In this document: one piece after another, positions 1 to 6,731 of the stretch
Numbering within the stretch: the stretch's first letter is position 1
Layout of the letters: every line of letters begins with the position of its first letter
NCBI GenBank assembly: GCA_002067565.1
Contig: MVQZ01000045.1
Location: forward strand, 1-7,129
Origin: Methanobacterium sp. PtaU1.Bin242
GTDB taxonomy: Archaea > Methanobacteriota > Methanobacteria > Methanobacteriales > Methanobacteriaceae
Direction: 5' to 3'
Length of the DNA: 7,129 nt
Position numbers and translations under genes: made by a program
Notes under the pieces: generated by a model
The model's input: only the letters and a program-made list of their open reading frames with translations
Databases searched by the model: none
What the model was told of the DNA's origin: nothing

Positions 1-1
1 C

Positions 2-340
2 GAAAACCAGGACTACCAATTCGAAGAACTAGTAGAAAAACTAGACATAAAAAGAGACCTAAGCAGAAACCCCATATTCGACGTCATGTTCGTACTGCTA
101 AATATGGATATGTCCAACATGACCACAGAAGAACTTAGGTTCAAAGCATATGAACATCCGTCCATAATATCCAAATTTGATCTAACTTTATATGCAATGG
201 AAACCCCTGAAGGAATGACTTTTAACCTGGAATATTGCACCCAATTATTCCAAAAAGAAACCATACAAAGACAAACCCAACAATATATAAAAATCCTAGA
301 AGAAGTAGCAACAAATCCAGATTTAAAACTAAATGACATT
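2..340 (+). other. C-terminal end of an upstream condensation domain
   Basis: The first 113 visible residues are the tail of a C domain whose catalytic HHxxxDG half lies left of the window. Core motif C6 appears as NQDYQFEEL (the usual Pro is Gln) and C7 as RDLSRNPIFDVMF, followed by the usual strand and helix leading to the C-A linker. The same segment recurs 3123 bases downstream at the end of the complete C domain, with the same Gln. This domain would have joined the upstream chain to the amino acid loaded by A1. Its donor type cannot be told from the tail. Confidence 0.9.
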
Positions 341-3300
341 GATATTATCACTGAAGAAGAGAAAAATACTATTCTTTTTGATTTTAACAATAACCCGGCC
401 GAATATCCGCAAGAGGAAACCATACAGGAAATATTTGAAGAACAGGTTAAACGTACACCAGATAACGTAGCTTTAGTTTATGGCAACAATCAACTAACTT
501 ACCAGGAACTAAACGAGAAAACCAACCAACTAGCTCATGCTTTGAGAAATAAAGGAGTCAAACCAGACGACATAATAGGATTACTGGTTGATCGCTCCCC
601 AGAAATGATCATAGCCATACTAGCTGTGCTAAAGGCAGGTGGGGCTTATTTACCTATTGATCCAAACTATCCCGAAAAAAGAATCCAGTTCATATTACAG
701 GATAGTGCTACTGGGATATTGTTAACACAACCAGAATATGTAAGTAACGAACCATTTGATGGTATAATTCTGGATTTAAAAAAACCCGATACATATGAAG
801 GTAGCCCATTAAACCCAAATAAAGTAAATGCTTCACATAATCTGGCTTACATAATATATACTTCAGGATCAACGGGAAATCCTAAGGGAGTAATGGTAAA
901 TCATGGCAGTTTAATGAATACATTACTGGCAATGCAACGGCACTACCCCCTACTTGAAGATGATGCCTATTTAATGAAAACTGCCTATACCTTTGATGTC
1001 TCACTTACAGAAATATTTGGATGGATTTACAACAGTGGAAGATTGATTTTACTTAAAGAAGGTGAAGAAAAAGACCCAAAAAGAATCCTGGAAGCCATAG
1101 AGAAATATGGAGTCACACATATAAATTTCGTTCCTTCCATGCTAAAGACATTCACAAATACCATAAAAAAAGAAAATAAAAGTCTAAACAAACTCAAATA
1201 CGTATTTTCCGCCGGGGAAGCTATTACTAAAAACATGGCAGATAAATTTTATGAAGGATCAGAAGGAAATTTAAGGCTTGAAAATTTATACGGCCCCACC
1301 GAAGGAACCATATACACCACCAGATACTCTATAAAAAGAGAAAAAGAGAACATCAACATCCCTATAGGTAAACCACTGGACAATACAAAAGCATACATAC
1401 TGGATAGAAACAGTGAAATTCAACCCATAGGAATACCTGGTGAACTGTGCATAGCTGGTGAAGGACTTGCACGAGGCTATCTAAACAACCCAGAACTCAC
1501 CAGTGAATTTTTTGTAGATAATCCTTTCACACCAGGAGAAAGGCTGTATCGCACCGGTGATCTGGCAAGATGGTTGCCTGACGGTAATATTGAATTTTTA
1601 GGACGTATTGATCATCAGGTTAAAATCAGAGGATACAGAATAGAACTGGGAGAAATTGAAAACCAATTAATAAACCATCCATCCATAAAAGAAACAGTAA
1701 CAGTGGCCAATGAAGACTTGGGTGGTGATAGCTACCTATGCGCCTATTACGTGGGAGATGAAGAATTAACCACCCAAAAAATAAGAACACACCTCTCCCA
1801 ATCATTACCCGAATACATGATCCCTACTTACTTTATAAAACTAGATAAGATACCATTAACACCCAATGGTAAAATCGACCGAAAAATCCTTCCAGAACCA
1901 GATGGCAGTATACGTACTGGTGTAAAATATATTGGACCCCGAGATACAGTGGAAGAAAAACTAATACTACTATGGCAGGATATTCTGGGAGTAAATCGAG
2001 TGGGAATCAGAGACACTTTTTTCGAATTAGGCGGACACTCCCTAAAAGCCACCACCCTAGTATCCAGAATACATAAAGAATTCAATGTAGAATTTCCCTT
2101 AAAAAAAGTATTCCAAACACCAACAGTAGCAGAAATGGCAGTTTTCATCAGAAGTGCAAGTAAGAGTATCTATTCTGATATCCAAACCGTAGAAGAACGT
2201 GAATATTATCCCATGTCTTCTGCTCAAATAAGATTGTACATACTGGATCAGTTTGAGGGTGCAGGTATCGCTTTTAATATGCCGGGTGTAATAATTATAG
2301 ATGGTGATTTGGATTGGTTGCGATTTGAGGAATCCTTCCAACAATTAATCGGGAGACATGAAATCCTAAGAACATCTTTCACTATGAAGGATATAGAACC
2401 CATCCAAATAATACATGATAATATTGATTTTAAACTAACTTATATGGAGTCAAATGAGGAAGAAATAGACATTATAATAAACGGATTCATAAAACCCTTT
2501 GATTTAAGCCAAGCACCCCTACTAAGAGTGTCTCTGGTAAAGGTTGATAAACACAGACACTTCCTATTGTTTGATATGCATCACATCATCTCAGATGGCA
2601 TGTCTATGAACATACTAATAAGGGAATTCATGAGCTTCTACCAAAGAATGAAATTACCGGATTTAAGGATACAGTATAAGGACTATTCTGTATGGCAAAA
2701 CAAACATTACCGTGAGGATACCTTTAAACAACAGGAAAAATACTGGCTGGAGATTTTCAAGGATGAAATTCCTGTGCTGAACATGCCTTTAGACTATCCC
2801 AGGCCCATGATGCAGAGTTTTGAAGGAAACCATCTTATCTTTGAGATAGAGGGAGAACTTACTCGAAAACTTAATGCGCTTGCCATGGATGAGGGTGTTA
2901 CGCTCTACATGGTCCTTTTGGCCAGTTTAAACATTCTTTTTTCAAAATATACTGGTCAGGATGATATAGTAATTGGCTCAGTTTCAGCAGGCCGACCTCA
3001 TAGCGAACTGGAAAACCTCATCGGCCTGTTCATAAACACCCTGGCTATGCGAAATCATCCTCAAGAAGAAAAGATTTTTAAAGAATTTCTGGAAGATGTC
3101 AAAGAAAATGCATTAGAAGCCTATGAAAACCAAGATTACCAATTCGACGAATTAATAGAAAATCTGAATCTTAAACGGGATTTCAGCAGAAATCCCATCT
3201 TCGATGTCATGTTTATACTGCAGAACATGGATATAACTGAAATGGAGATGGAAAGACTGAATTTCACGTATTATGAAAATCCATTATTGGTATCAAAGGT

Positions 3301-6300
3301 CGATATGCTCTTAAATGCCATGGAAAGAGGAGACGGGATAATATTTAATCTGGAGTATTGCACGAAATTATTTAAAAAAGAAACTATTGAGAAATTCGCC
3401 AAGCATTATGTTAATATCCTGGAAGAAATCGTTAAAAACCCCTATTTAAAACTTAAAGAGATTAACATACTTACAGAAGAGGAGAAAAACACAATCTTCC
3501 ATGACTTCAACAACACAAAAGCCCCATACTCCCGGGATAAAACCATCCATGAACTATTTGAAGAGCAAGTGGAACGCACACCAGATAATATCGCATTAAT
3601 ATACGAGGATGAGCAGTTAACCTATAGTGAACTAAATAAGAAAGCCAACCAAATAGCCCACATCTTAAGAGATAAAGGAATAAAACCTGACAGCATAGTC
3701 GGAATAATGTTAGAGCGCTCCCCGGAGATGATCATAGGCCTATTAGCTGTGCTTAAAGCAGGTGGAGCCTACTTACCCATTGACCCATCCTATCCTGAAG
3801 AGCGAATCATGTACATTCTCAAAGATAGTGCTGCCAAGATATTGCTGACACAACAGAAATATGAAAGTAGAGTATCATTTAATGGCGAAACTCTAGATCT
3901 AAAAAATCCTGATCTATTCATAGGTAGCCAGTTAAACTTAGAGAATGTAAACACTTCTCATGATTTGTCGTATGTCATTTATACCTCGGGTTCTACAGGC
4001 AAGCCCAAAGGTGTTATGATAGAGCATTATTCCGTTATTAACAAATTAGAGTGGATGTTAAAGGAATATCCCATAACTGAAGATGATGTGCTTATACAGA
4101 AAACACCCTACACCTTTGATGCTTCTGTTTATGAACTGTTTATATGGTCTTTCACCGGGGCAAGATTATGTTTATTGAAGCCTGATGGGGAAAAAGACCC
4201 TGAAGAAATCATAAATGCAATTGAAAAACATATGGTAACAACCATAGAATTCGTACCATCCATGCTAAGCGTCTTCCTAGGACATATAGAAGAAACCCAA
4301 TGCTCAAACAGATTAAAAAGTCTGAAACATGTAACCACCGGCGGAGAAGCACTAACCACAGAACAGGTTAAAAAATTCAACAAAAACCTGAAAAAAAACA
4401 ACACAAACCTAATAAACACCTACGGACCCACAGAAACCACCATCGACGTAACATACTACTACTGCAACGAAGAAATCCCTGAAAACATTCCCATCGGCAA
4501 ACCCATCAGCAACATCCAACTATACATAATGGATAAACACCAAAAACTACAACCCATCACAATACCAGGCGAACTATGCATATCCGGAGACGGACTCGCA
4601 CGAGGCTACCTAAACAAAACAAACCTCACCAACAAATCCTTTATGAACAACCCATTTATACCCGGAGAAAGATTGTACCGCACCGGTGACTTAGCACGCT
4701 GGCTACCCGATGGTAACATAGAATTTCTAGGACGTATCGACCACCAAGTCAAAATCAGAGGCAATAGAATAGAACTAGGCGAAATCGAAAACCGCCTACT
4801 AGAACACCCACAAATAACCGAAACAGTAGTAATGACCAAAGAAGATCCACAAAGCGGCAAATACCTCTGCGCATACTTCATAGGAGAGGAAAAATTATCA
4901 GTGCCACATTTAAGGGCGCATCTCTCTAAACATCTACCAGATTATATGATACCCCATTACTTCATTCAGTTAGAGAAAATGCCCCTAAATCAAAATGGAA
5001 AAATTGACAGGAAATCCCTACCTGAACCAGATGGAAGTATAAATACCGGTGTAAAGTATGTTGCACCCCGAAACGAAATAGAGGAGAAATTAGTTAAGAT
5101 CTGGCAGGAAATTTTAAAAGTAGACAAAATAGGTATTAAAGACGACTTCTTCAGTCTGGGCGGAGATTCCATCAAAGCCATACAAGTATCATCCCGACTC
5201 AATAGCTACGGTCTGAAATTAGAAATTACTGAAATGTTAAAAAATCCAGTGATTGAAGAACTAAGCAACCACATAACACTAACCACCCGACAGATAGATC
5301 AGAGTTTGGTGGAAGGAGAGGTAGAATTAACACCAATACAGAAATGGTTCTTCAAACAAAGCTTTGAAGAGAAAAATAACTTTAATCAGGCAGTGATACT
5401 TAAAAATAATAGAGAATTTGTGGAAAATGCAATTATAAAAGCATTAGATAAACTGGTGGAACATCATGATGCCTTAAGAACTGTTTTTAAAATCGAGGAA
5501 GGCTGTGTAAAACAGATTATTAGAGGTTTAGAAGGAGAATTGTACGCTTTTGAAGTAATAAATCTGCTGGATATGGGAGATGATTACGAACTATTAAAAA
5601 AGGAAACTGGGAGGATTCAGGAAAGCATAGATCCAGAAAATGGTCCGCTCTTAAAGTTAGGTCTATTTAAAACAGCAGAAGGAGATTATTTATCAATAAT
5701 AATTCATTATTTAGTAGTGGATGATGAATCATGGCGAATAATACTAGAAGACCTAATTATTGGTTACCTGCAGGCGTTGAATAATGAAGAATTGAAGTTA
5801 AGCGATAAAACAGATTCCCTCAAACGTTGGTCAGATGAACTTTATGATTATGCTAACAGTAAACAAATGTTAAAAGAAGTAGAATACTGGACTAAACTTA
5901 AAGAATGCGATATAAAATCCATTCCAACAGACCATACCATCAATGAGGAGATGGTTGAAGATTATAAAACTTTTAAGATAGAATTAACTAGAGATCAAAC
6001 AGTTAAATTAGTAGAACAGGTTAATGAAGCATATAACACTGATATTAATGATATTTTGTTAACATCCTTAGGATTGGCTGTTAAGGAATGGACCGGTGCA
6101 GATGAGGTTTTAATTGGGATGGAGGGATCTTCAAGAGAAGCAATGATCAATGACATTGATATCAACAGGACTGTAGGATTGTTCACTGCAAAATACCCCG
6201 TAGTACTGGATTTAAGCAGTTATAATGACATTTCATACGCTATTAAATCCACCAAAGAAACTTTAAGAAAAATACCTAACAAGGGCATTGGTTATGGAAT

Positions 6301-6727
6301 ACTGAAATATTTAACATTACCTGAAAACAAAGAGGAACTGGATTTTAATTTGAAACCAGAAATAATTTTCAATTTCATGGACTACTTTGGAATAAATAAT
6401 GACATTGACGTGTTTAAGAATTCTGACTTCTCTATAGCTGAAGAAATATTTCCTAACATGTATACTCCATGTACAATTGGCATAAATGGAATGATTATAG
6501 ATGAAAAGCTAATAGTATCCTTTGATTATAATGGACACAAATATGAAAAGTCCACAATAGAAAGAATAACCGAATGTTTCAGGAAAAATCTGTTAAATGT
6601 AGTAAATCACTGTTTAAGTGTGGAAGATACTGAAATGACACCAAGTGATTTTACAATAGAAGACATAGAGTTAGAAGAACTGGAGTATTTGCAAAATAAA
6701 TTTAATTCGATTGTGGAGGATGAATGA
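2..6727 (+). CDS. Nonribosomal peptide synthetase, 5'-truncated: (C)-A-T-C-A-T-E
   Basis: A multimodular cytosolic enzyme that activates two amino acids as adenylates, loads them on phosphopantetheine arms and joins them to a growing peptide. The frame is open from base 2 and the first residues (NQDYQFEEL, then RDLSRNPIFDVMF) are C-domain motifs, so the true start lies upstream and the Met codon at 86 is internal. Order in the 2241 visible residues: C-domain end 1-113, A1 114-633, T1 651-718, C 733-1153, A2 1154-1676, T2 1694-1761, E 1771-2212, COM-like tail 2213-2241. All A-domain core motifs and both carrier serines (680 and 1723) are intact, as is the C-domain HHIISDG (860-866). The E domain is degenerate at its active site. 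The frame has no stop or frameshift over 6.7 kb. The gene probably forms an operon with the synthetase gene 4 bases downstream. The peptide product cannot be named. Confidence 0.97.
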   Translation, partial: ENQDYQFEELVEKLDIKRDLSRNPIFDVMFVLLNMDMSNMTTEELRFKAYEHPSIISKFDLTLYAMETPEGMTFNLEYCTQLFQKETIQRQTQQYIKILEEVATNPDLKLNDIDIITEEEKNTILFDFNNNPAEYPQEETIQEIFEEQVKRTPDNVALVYGNNQLTYQELNEKTNQLAHALRNKGVKPDDIIGLLVDRSPEMIIAILAVLKAGGAYLPIDPNYPEKRIQFILQDSATGILLTQPEYVSNEPFDGIILDLKKPDTYEGSPLNPNKVNASHNLAYIIYTSGSTGNPKGVMVNHGSLMNTLLAMQRHYPLLEDDAYLMKTAYTFDVSLTEIFGWIYNSGRLILLKEGEEKDPKRILEAIEKYGVTHINFVPSMLKTFTNTIKKENKSLNKLKYVFSAGEAITKNMADKFYEGSEGNLRLENLYGPTEGTIYTTRYSIKREKENINIPIGKPLDNTKAYILDRNSEIQPIGIPGELCIAGEGLARGYLNNPELTSEFFVDNPFTPGERLYRTGDLARWLPDGNIEFLGRIDHQVKIRGYRIELGEIENQLINHPSIKETVTVANEDLGGDSYLCAYYVGDEELTTQKIRTHLSQSLPEYMIPTYFIKLDKIPLTPNGKIDRKILPEPDGSIRTGVKYIGPRDTVEEKLILLWQDILGVNRVGIRDTFFELGGHSLKATTLVSRIHKEFNVEFPLKKVFQTPTVAEMAVFIRSASKSIYSDIQTVEEREYYPMSSAQIRLYILDQFEGAGIAFNMPGVIIIDGDLDWLRFEESFQQLIGRHEILRTSFTMKDIEPIQIIHDNIDFKLTYMESNEEEIDIIINGFIKPFDLSQAPLLRVSLVKVDKHRHFLLFDMHHIISDGMSMNILIREFMSFYQRMKLPDLRIQYKDYSVWQNKHYREDTFKQQEKYWLEIFKDEIPVLNMPLDYPRPMMQSFEGNHLIFEIEGELTRKLNALAMDEGVTLYMVLLASLNILFSKYTGQDDIVIGSVSAGRPHSELENLIGLFINTLAMRNHPQEEKIFKEFLEDVKENALEAYENQDYQFDELIENLNLKRDFSRNPIFDVMFILQNMDITEMEMERLNFTYYENPLLVSKVDMLLNAMERGDGIIFNLEYCTKLFKKETIEKFAKHYVNILEEIVKNPYLKLKEINILTEEEKNTIFHDFNNTKAPYSRDKTIHELFEEQVERTPDNIALIYEDEQLTYSELNKKANQIAHILRDKGIKPDSIVGIMLERSPEMIIGLLAVLKAGGAYLPIDPSYPEERIMYILKDSAAKILLTQQKYESRVSFNGETLDLKNPDLFIGSQLNLENVNTSHDLSYVIYTSGSTGKPKGVMIEHYSVINKLEWMLKEYPITEDDVLIQKTPYTFDASVYELFIWSFTGARLCLLKPDGEKDPEEIINAIEKHMVTTIEFVPSMLSVFLGHIEETQCSNRLKSLKHVTTGGEALTTEQVKKFNKNLKKNNTNLINTYGPTETTIDVTYYYCNEEIPENIPIGKPISNIQLYIMDKHQKLQPITIPGELCISGDGLARGYLNKTNLTNKSFMNNPFIPGERLYRTGDLARWLPDGNIEFLGRIDHQVKIRGNRIELGEIENRLLEHPQITETVVMTKEDPQSGKYLCAYFIGEEKLSVPHLRAHLSKHLPDYMIPHYFIQLEKMPLNQNGKIDRKSLPEPDGSINTGVKYVAPRNEIEEKLVKIWQEILKVDKIGIKDDFFSLGGDSIKAIQVSSRLNSYGLKLEITEMLKNPVIEELSNHITLTTRQIDQSLVEGEVELTPIQKWFFKQSFEEKNNFNQAVILKNNREFVENAIIKALDKLVEHHDALRTVFKIEEGCVKQIIRGLEGELYAFEVINLLDMGDDYELLKKETGRIQESIDPENGPLLKLGLFKTAEGDYLSIIIHYLVVDDESWRIILEDLIIGYLQALNNEELKLSDKTDSLKRWSDELYDYANSKQMLKEVEYWTKLKECDIKSIPTDHTINEEMVEDYKTFKIELTRDQTVKLVEQVNEAYNTDINDILLTSLGLAVKEWTGADEVLIGMEGSSREAMINDIDINRTVGLFTAKYPVVLDLSSYNDISYAIKSTKETLRKIPNKGIGYGILKYLTLPENKEELDFNLKPEIIFNFMDYFGINNDIDVFKNSDFSIAEEIFPNMYTPCTIGINGMIIDEKLIVSFDYNGHKYEKSTIERITECFRKNLLNVVNHCLSVEDTEMTPSDFTIEDIELEELEYLQNKFNSIVEDE
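341..1900 (+). other. Adenylation domain A1, substrate unknown
   Basis: Residues 114-633. It activates an amino acid with ATP and loads it on T1. Core motifs in order: LTYQEL (A1), LKAGGAYLPIDP (A2), YTSGSTGNPKG at 286-296 (A3, phosphate loop), FDVS (A4), NLYGPTE from 428 (A5), GELCIAGEGLARGYL (A6), YRTGDLARW from 516 (A7), GRIDHQVKIRG (A8) and NGKIDRK with the catalytic Lys at 624 (A10). Aligning by eye to the gramicidin S PheA pocket gives the ten-residue code D-V-T-N-F-A-L-I-Y-K (D332, N375 and others). The invariant first Asp and last Lys are present, so an ordinary alpha-amino acid is likely. The middle does not match any code I remember, so no substrate is proposed. Confidence 0.93.
1952..2155 (+). 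other. Peptidyl carrier domain T1
   Basis: Residues 651-718. The phosphopantetheine attachment motif is FFELGGHSLKA, with the modified Ser at 680 (codon 2039-2041). It holds the A1-activated residue for the next C domain. The GGHS form is the type usually found in carriers followed by a C domain rather than an E domain, which agrees with what follows here. Confidence 0.93.
2198..3460 (+). other. Complete condensation domain, probably LCL type
   Basis: Residues 733-1153. It forms the peptide bond between the chain on T1 and the amino acid on T2. Motifs in order: YPMSSAQIRLY (C1), RHEILRTSF (C2), MHHIISDGMS (C3) with the catalytic second His at 861 (codon 2582-2584), YKDYSVWQ (C4), IGLFINTLAMR (C5), NQDYQFDEL (C6) and RDFSRNPIFDVMF (C7). 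The SSAQxRLY opening and the GGHS-type carrier before it point to a domain that takes an L-configured donor; this subtype call is by eye. The intact active site contrasts with the altered E domain in the same protein. Confidence 0.92.
3461..5029 (+). other. Adenylation domain A2, possibly for a basic residue
   Basis: Residues 1154-1676. Core motifs are complete: LTYSEL, LKAGGAYLPIDP, YTSGSTGKPKG, FDAS (Asp 1373), NTYGPTE, GELCISGDGLARGYL, YRTGDLARW, GRIDHQVKIRG and NGKIDRK with Lys 1667. The pocket code read by alignment to PheA is D-A-Y-E-T-G-T-I-D-K (D1373, A1374, Y1377, E1416, T1445, G1447, T1473, I1481, D1482, K1667). It shares D, E, G, I, D and K with the ornithine code D-V-G-E-I-G-S-I-D-K that I recall from tyrocidine and fengycin synthetases, and the acidic E1416 would suit a positively charged side chain. 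That is a weak hint, since first Asp and last Lys are shared by nearly all domains. Codon use changes sharply within this domain, about 4380-4860. Confidence 0.9.
5081..5284 (+). other. Peptidyl carrier domain T2, of the type that partners an E domain
   Basis: Residues 1694-1761. The attachment motif is FFSLGGDSIKAIQV with the modified Ser at 1723 (codon 5168-5170). GGDSI, with Asp before the Ser, is the form typical of carriers directly followed by an epimerization domain, whereas T1 has GGHSL. The carrier has thus kept its E-partner signature although the E domain has lost key residues. Confidence 0.92.
5312..6637 (+). other. Epimerization-family domain with altered active site, probably not catalytic
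   Basis: Residues 1771-2212. Family members invert the alpha-carbon of the carrier-bound residue. Membership is clear from LTPIQKWFF (E1), the SWRIILEDL helix, NDILLTSLGLAVKEW, RTVGLFTAKYPV, IPNKGIGYG and FNF, spaced over a normal domain length. Several functional positions are changed: HHLVVDG is HYLVVDD, with Tyr at 1903 (codon 5708-5710) where the catalytic His belongs and Asp for Gly at 1908; EGHGRE is EGSSRE (from 2041, Glu kept, His lost); the Trp of RTVGWFT is Leu at 2060; FNYLGQ is FNFMDY. His-to-Tyr and Gly-to-Asp are each reachable by one base transition. From family knowledge the His and Glu are the general acid and base, so activity is unlikely. The absence of stops or frameshifts suggests the fold is still under selection. 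Confidence 0.9.
6638..6724 (+). other. C-terminal COM-like donor docking segment
   Basis: Residues 2213-2241, starting at TPSDF and continuing as an acidic, Leu/Ile-spaced helix (IEDIELEELEYLQNKF) to the stop. In tyrocidine and surfactin type systems the TPSDF segment after a terminal E domain is the donor half of a communication-mediating pair that docks on the next synthetase. The N-terminus of the next gene resembles the acceptor half. The docking role is inferred from family resemblance. Confidence 0.65.
6715..6723 (+). promoter_or_regulatory. Ribosome binding site for the downstream gene, inside the end of the first gene
   Basis: GGAGGATGA lies in the last codons of the first gene and contains a full GGAGG core, the complement of the 16S rRNA tail in archaea and bacteria. 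Twelve bases separate the core from the ATG at 6732, which is slightly long. It selects 6732 over the in-frame ATG at 6720, which directly abuts the core with no spacer. The placement suggests translational coupling of the two synthetases. Confidence 0.6.
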
Positions 6728-6731
6728 TCCC

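Larger units (their letters stand above)
2..5284 (+). repeat. Two homologous tandem module segments, about 3.13 kb apart
   Basis: The C-end/A/T segment at 2-2155 recurs at 3125-5284, with homologous positions offset by 3123 to 3129 bases. The best-preserved block is 1532-1633 against 4661-4762: 34 of 34 residues are identical, yet 19 of 34 codons differ by synonymous changes. This reflects ordinary NRPS module homology with strong protein constraint, not a recent exact duplication. Confidence 0.85.

Noticed and set aside
86..88. ATG at 86 as the start of the synthetase
   Set aside because: The frame is open from base 2 and encodes C-domain motifs C6 and C7 before this codon, with no ribosome site ahead of it; the Met is internal.
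13..423. Minus-strand open frame of 136 codons
   Set aside because: Lies fully opposite the conserved C-domain end and A1; the product is Ser/Phe-rich with no recognisable motif, as expected for a shadow frame. The other minus-strand frames (1027-1236, 1828-2148, 2099-2344, 4129-4419, 4606-4881, 4990-5202, 5995-6186) were rejected for the same reason.
4391..4398. Run of eight A as a possible frameshift or slippage site
   Set aside because: The frame and A-domain homology continue unbroken on both sides (Lys/Asn-rich loop before NTYGPTE), so there is no sign of frameshifting.
5312..6637. E domain as a true glycopeptide-type X-domain
   Set aside because: The changed HYxxxDD motif invites the comparison, but the other E-domain motifs (GIGYG, RTVG, TPSDF tail, GGDSI carrier) are retained and no oxygenase gene is in the window; kept only as a precedent for a non-catalytic role.
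6720..6722. In-frame ATG at 6720 as start of the second synthetase
   Set aside because: It directly abuts the GGAGG core with no spacer, and no other ribosome site lies upstream; 6732 gives a better spacing and a COM-like leader length. Kept only as an alternative.
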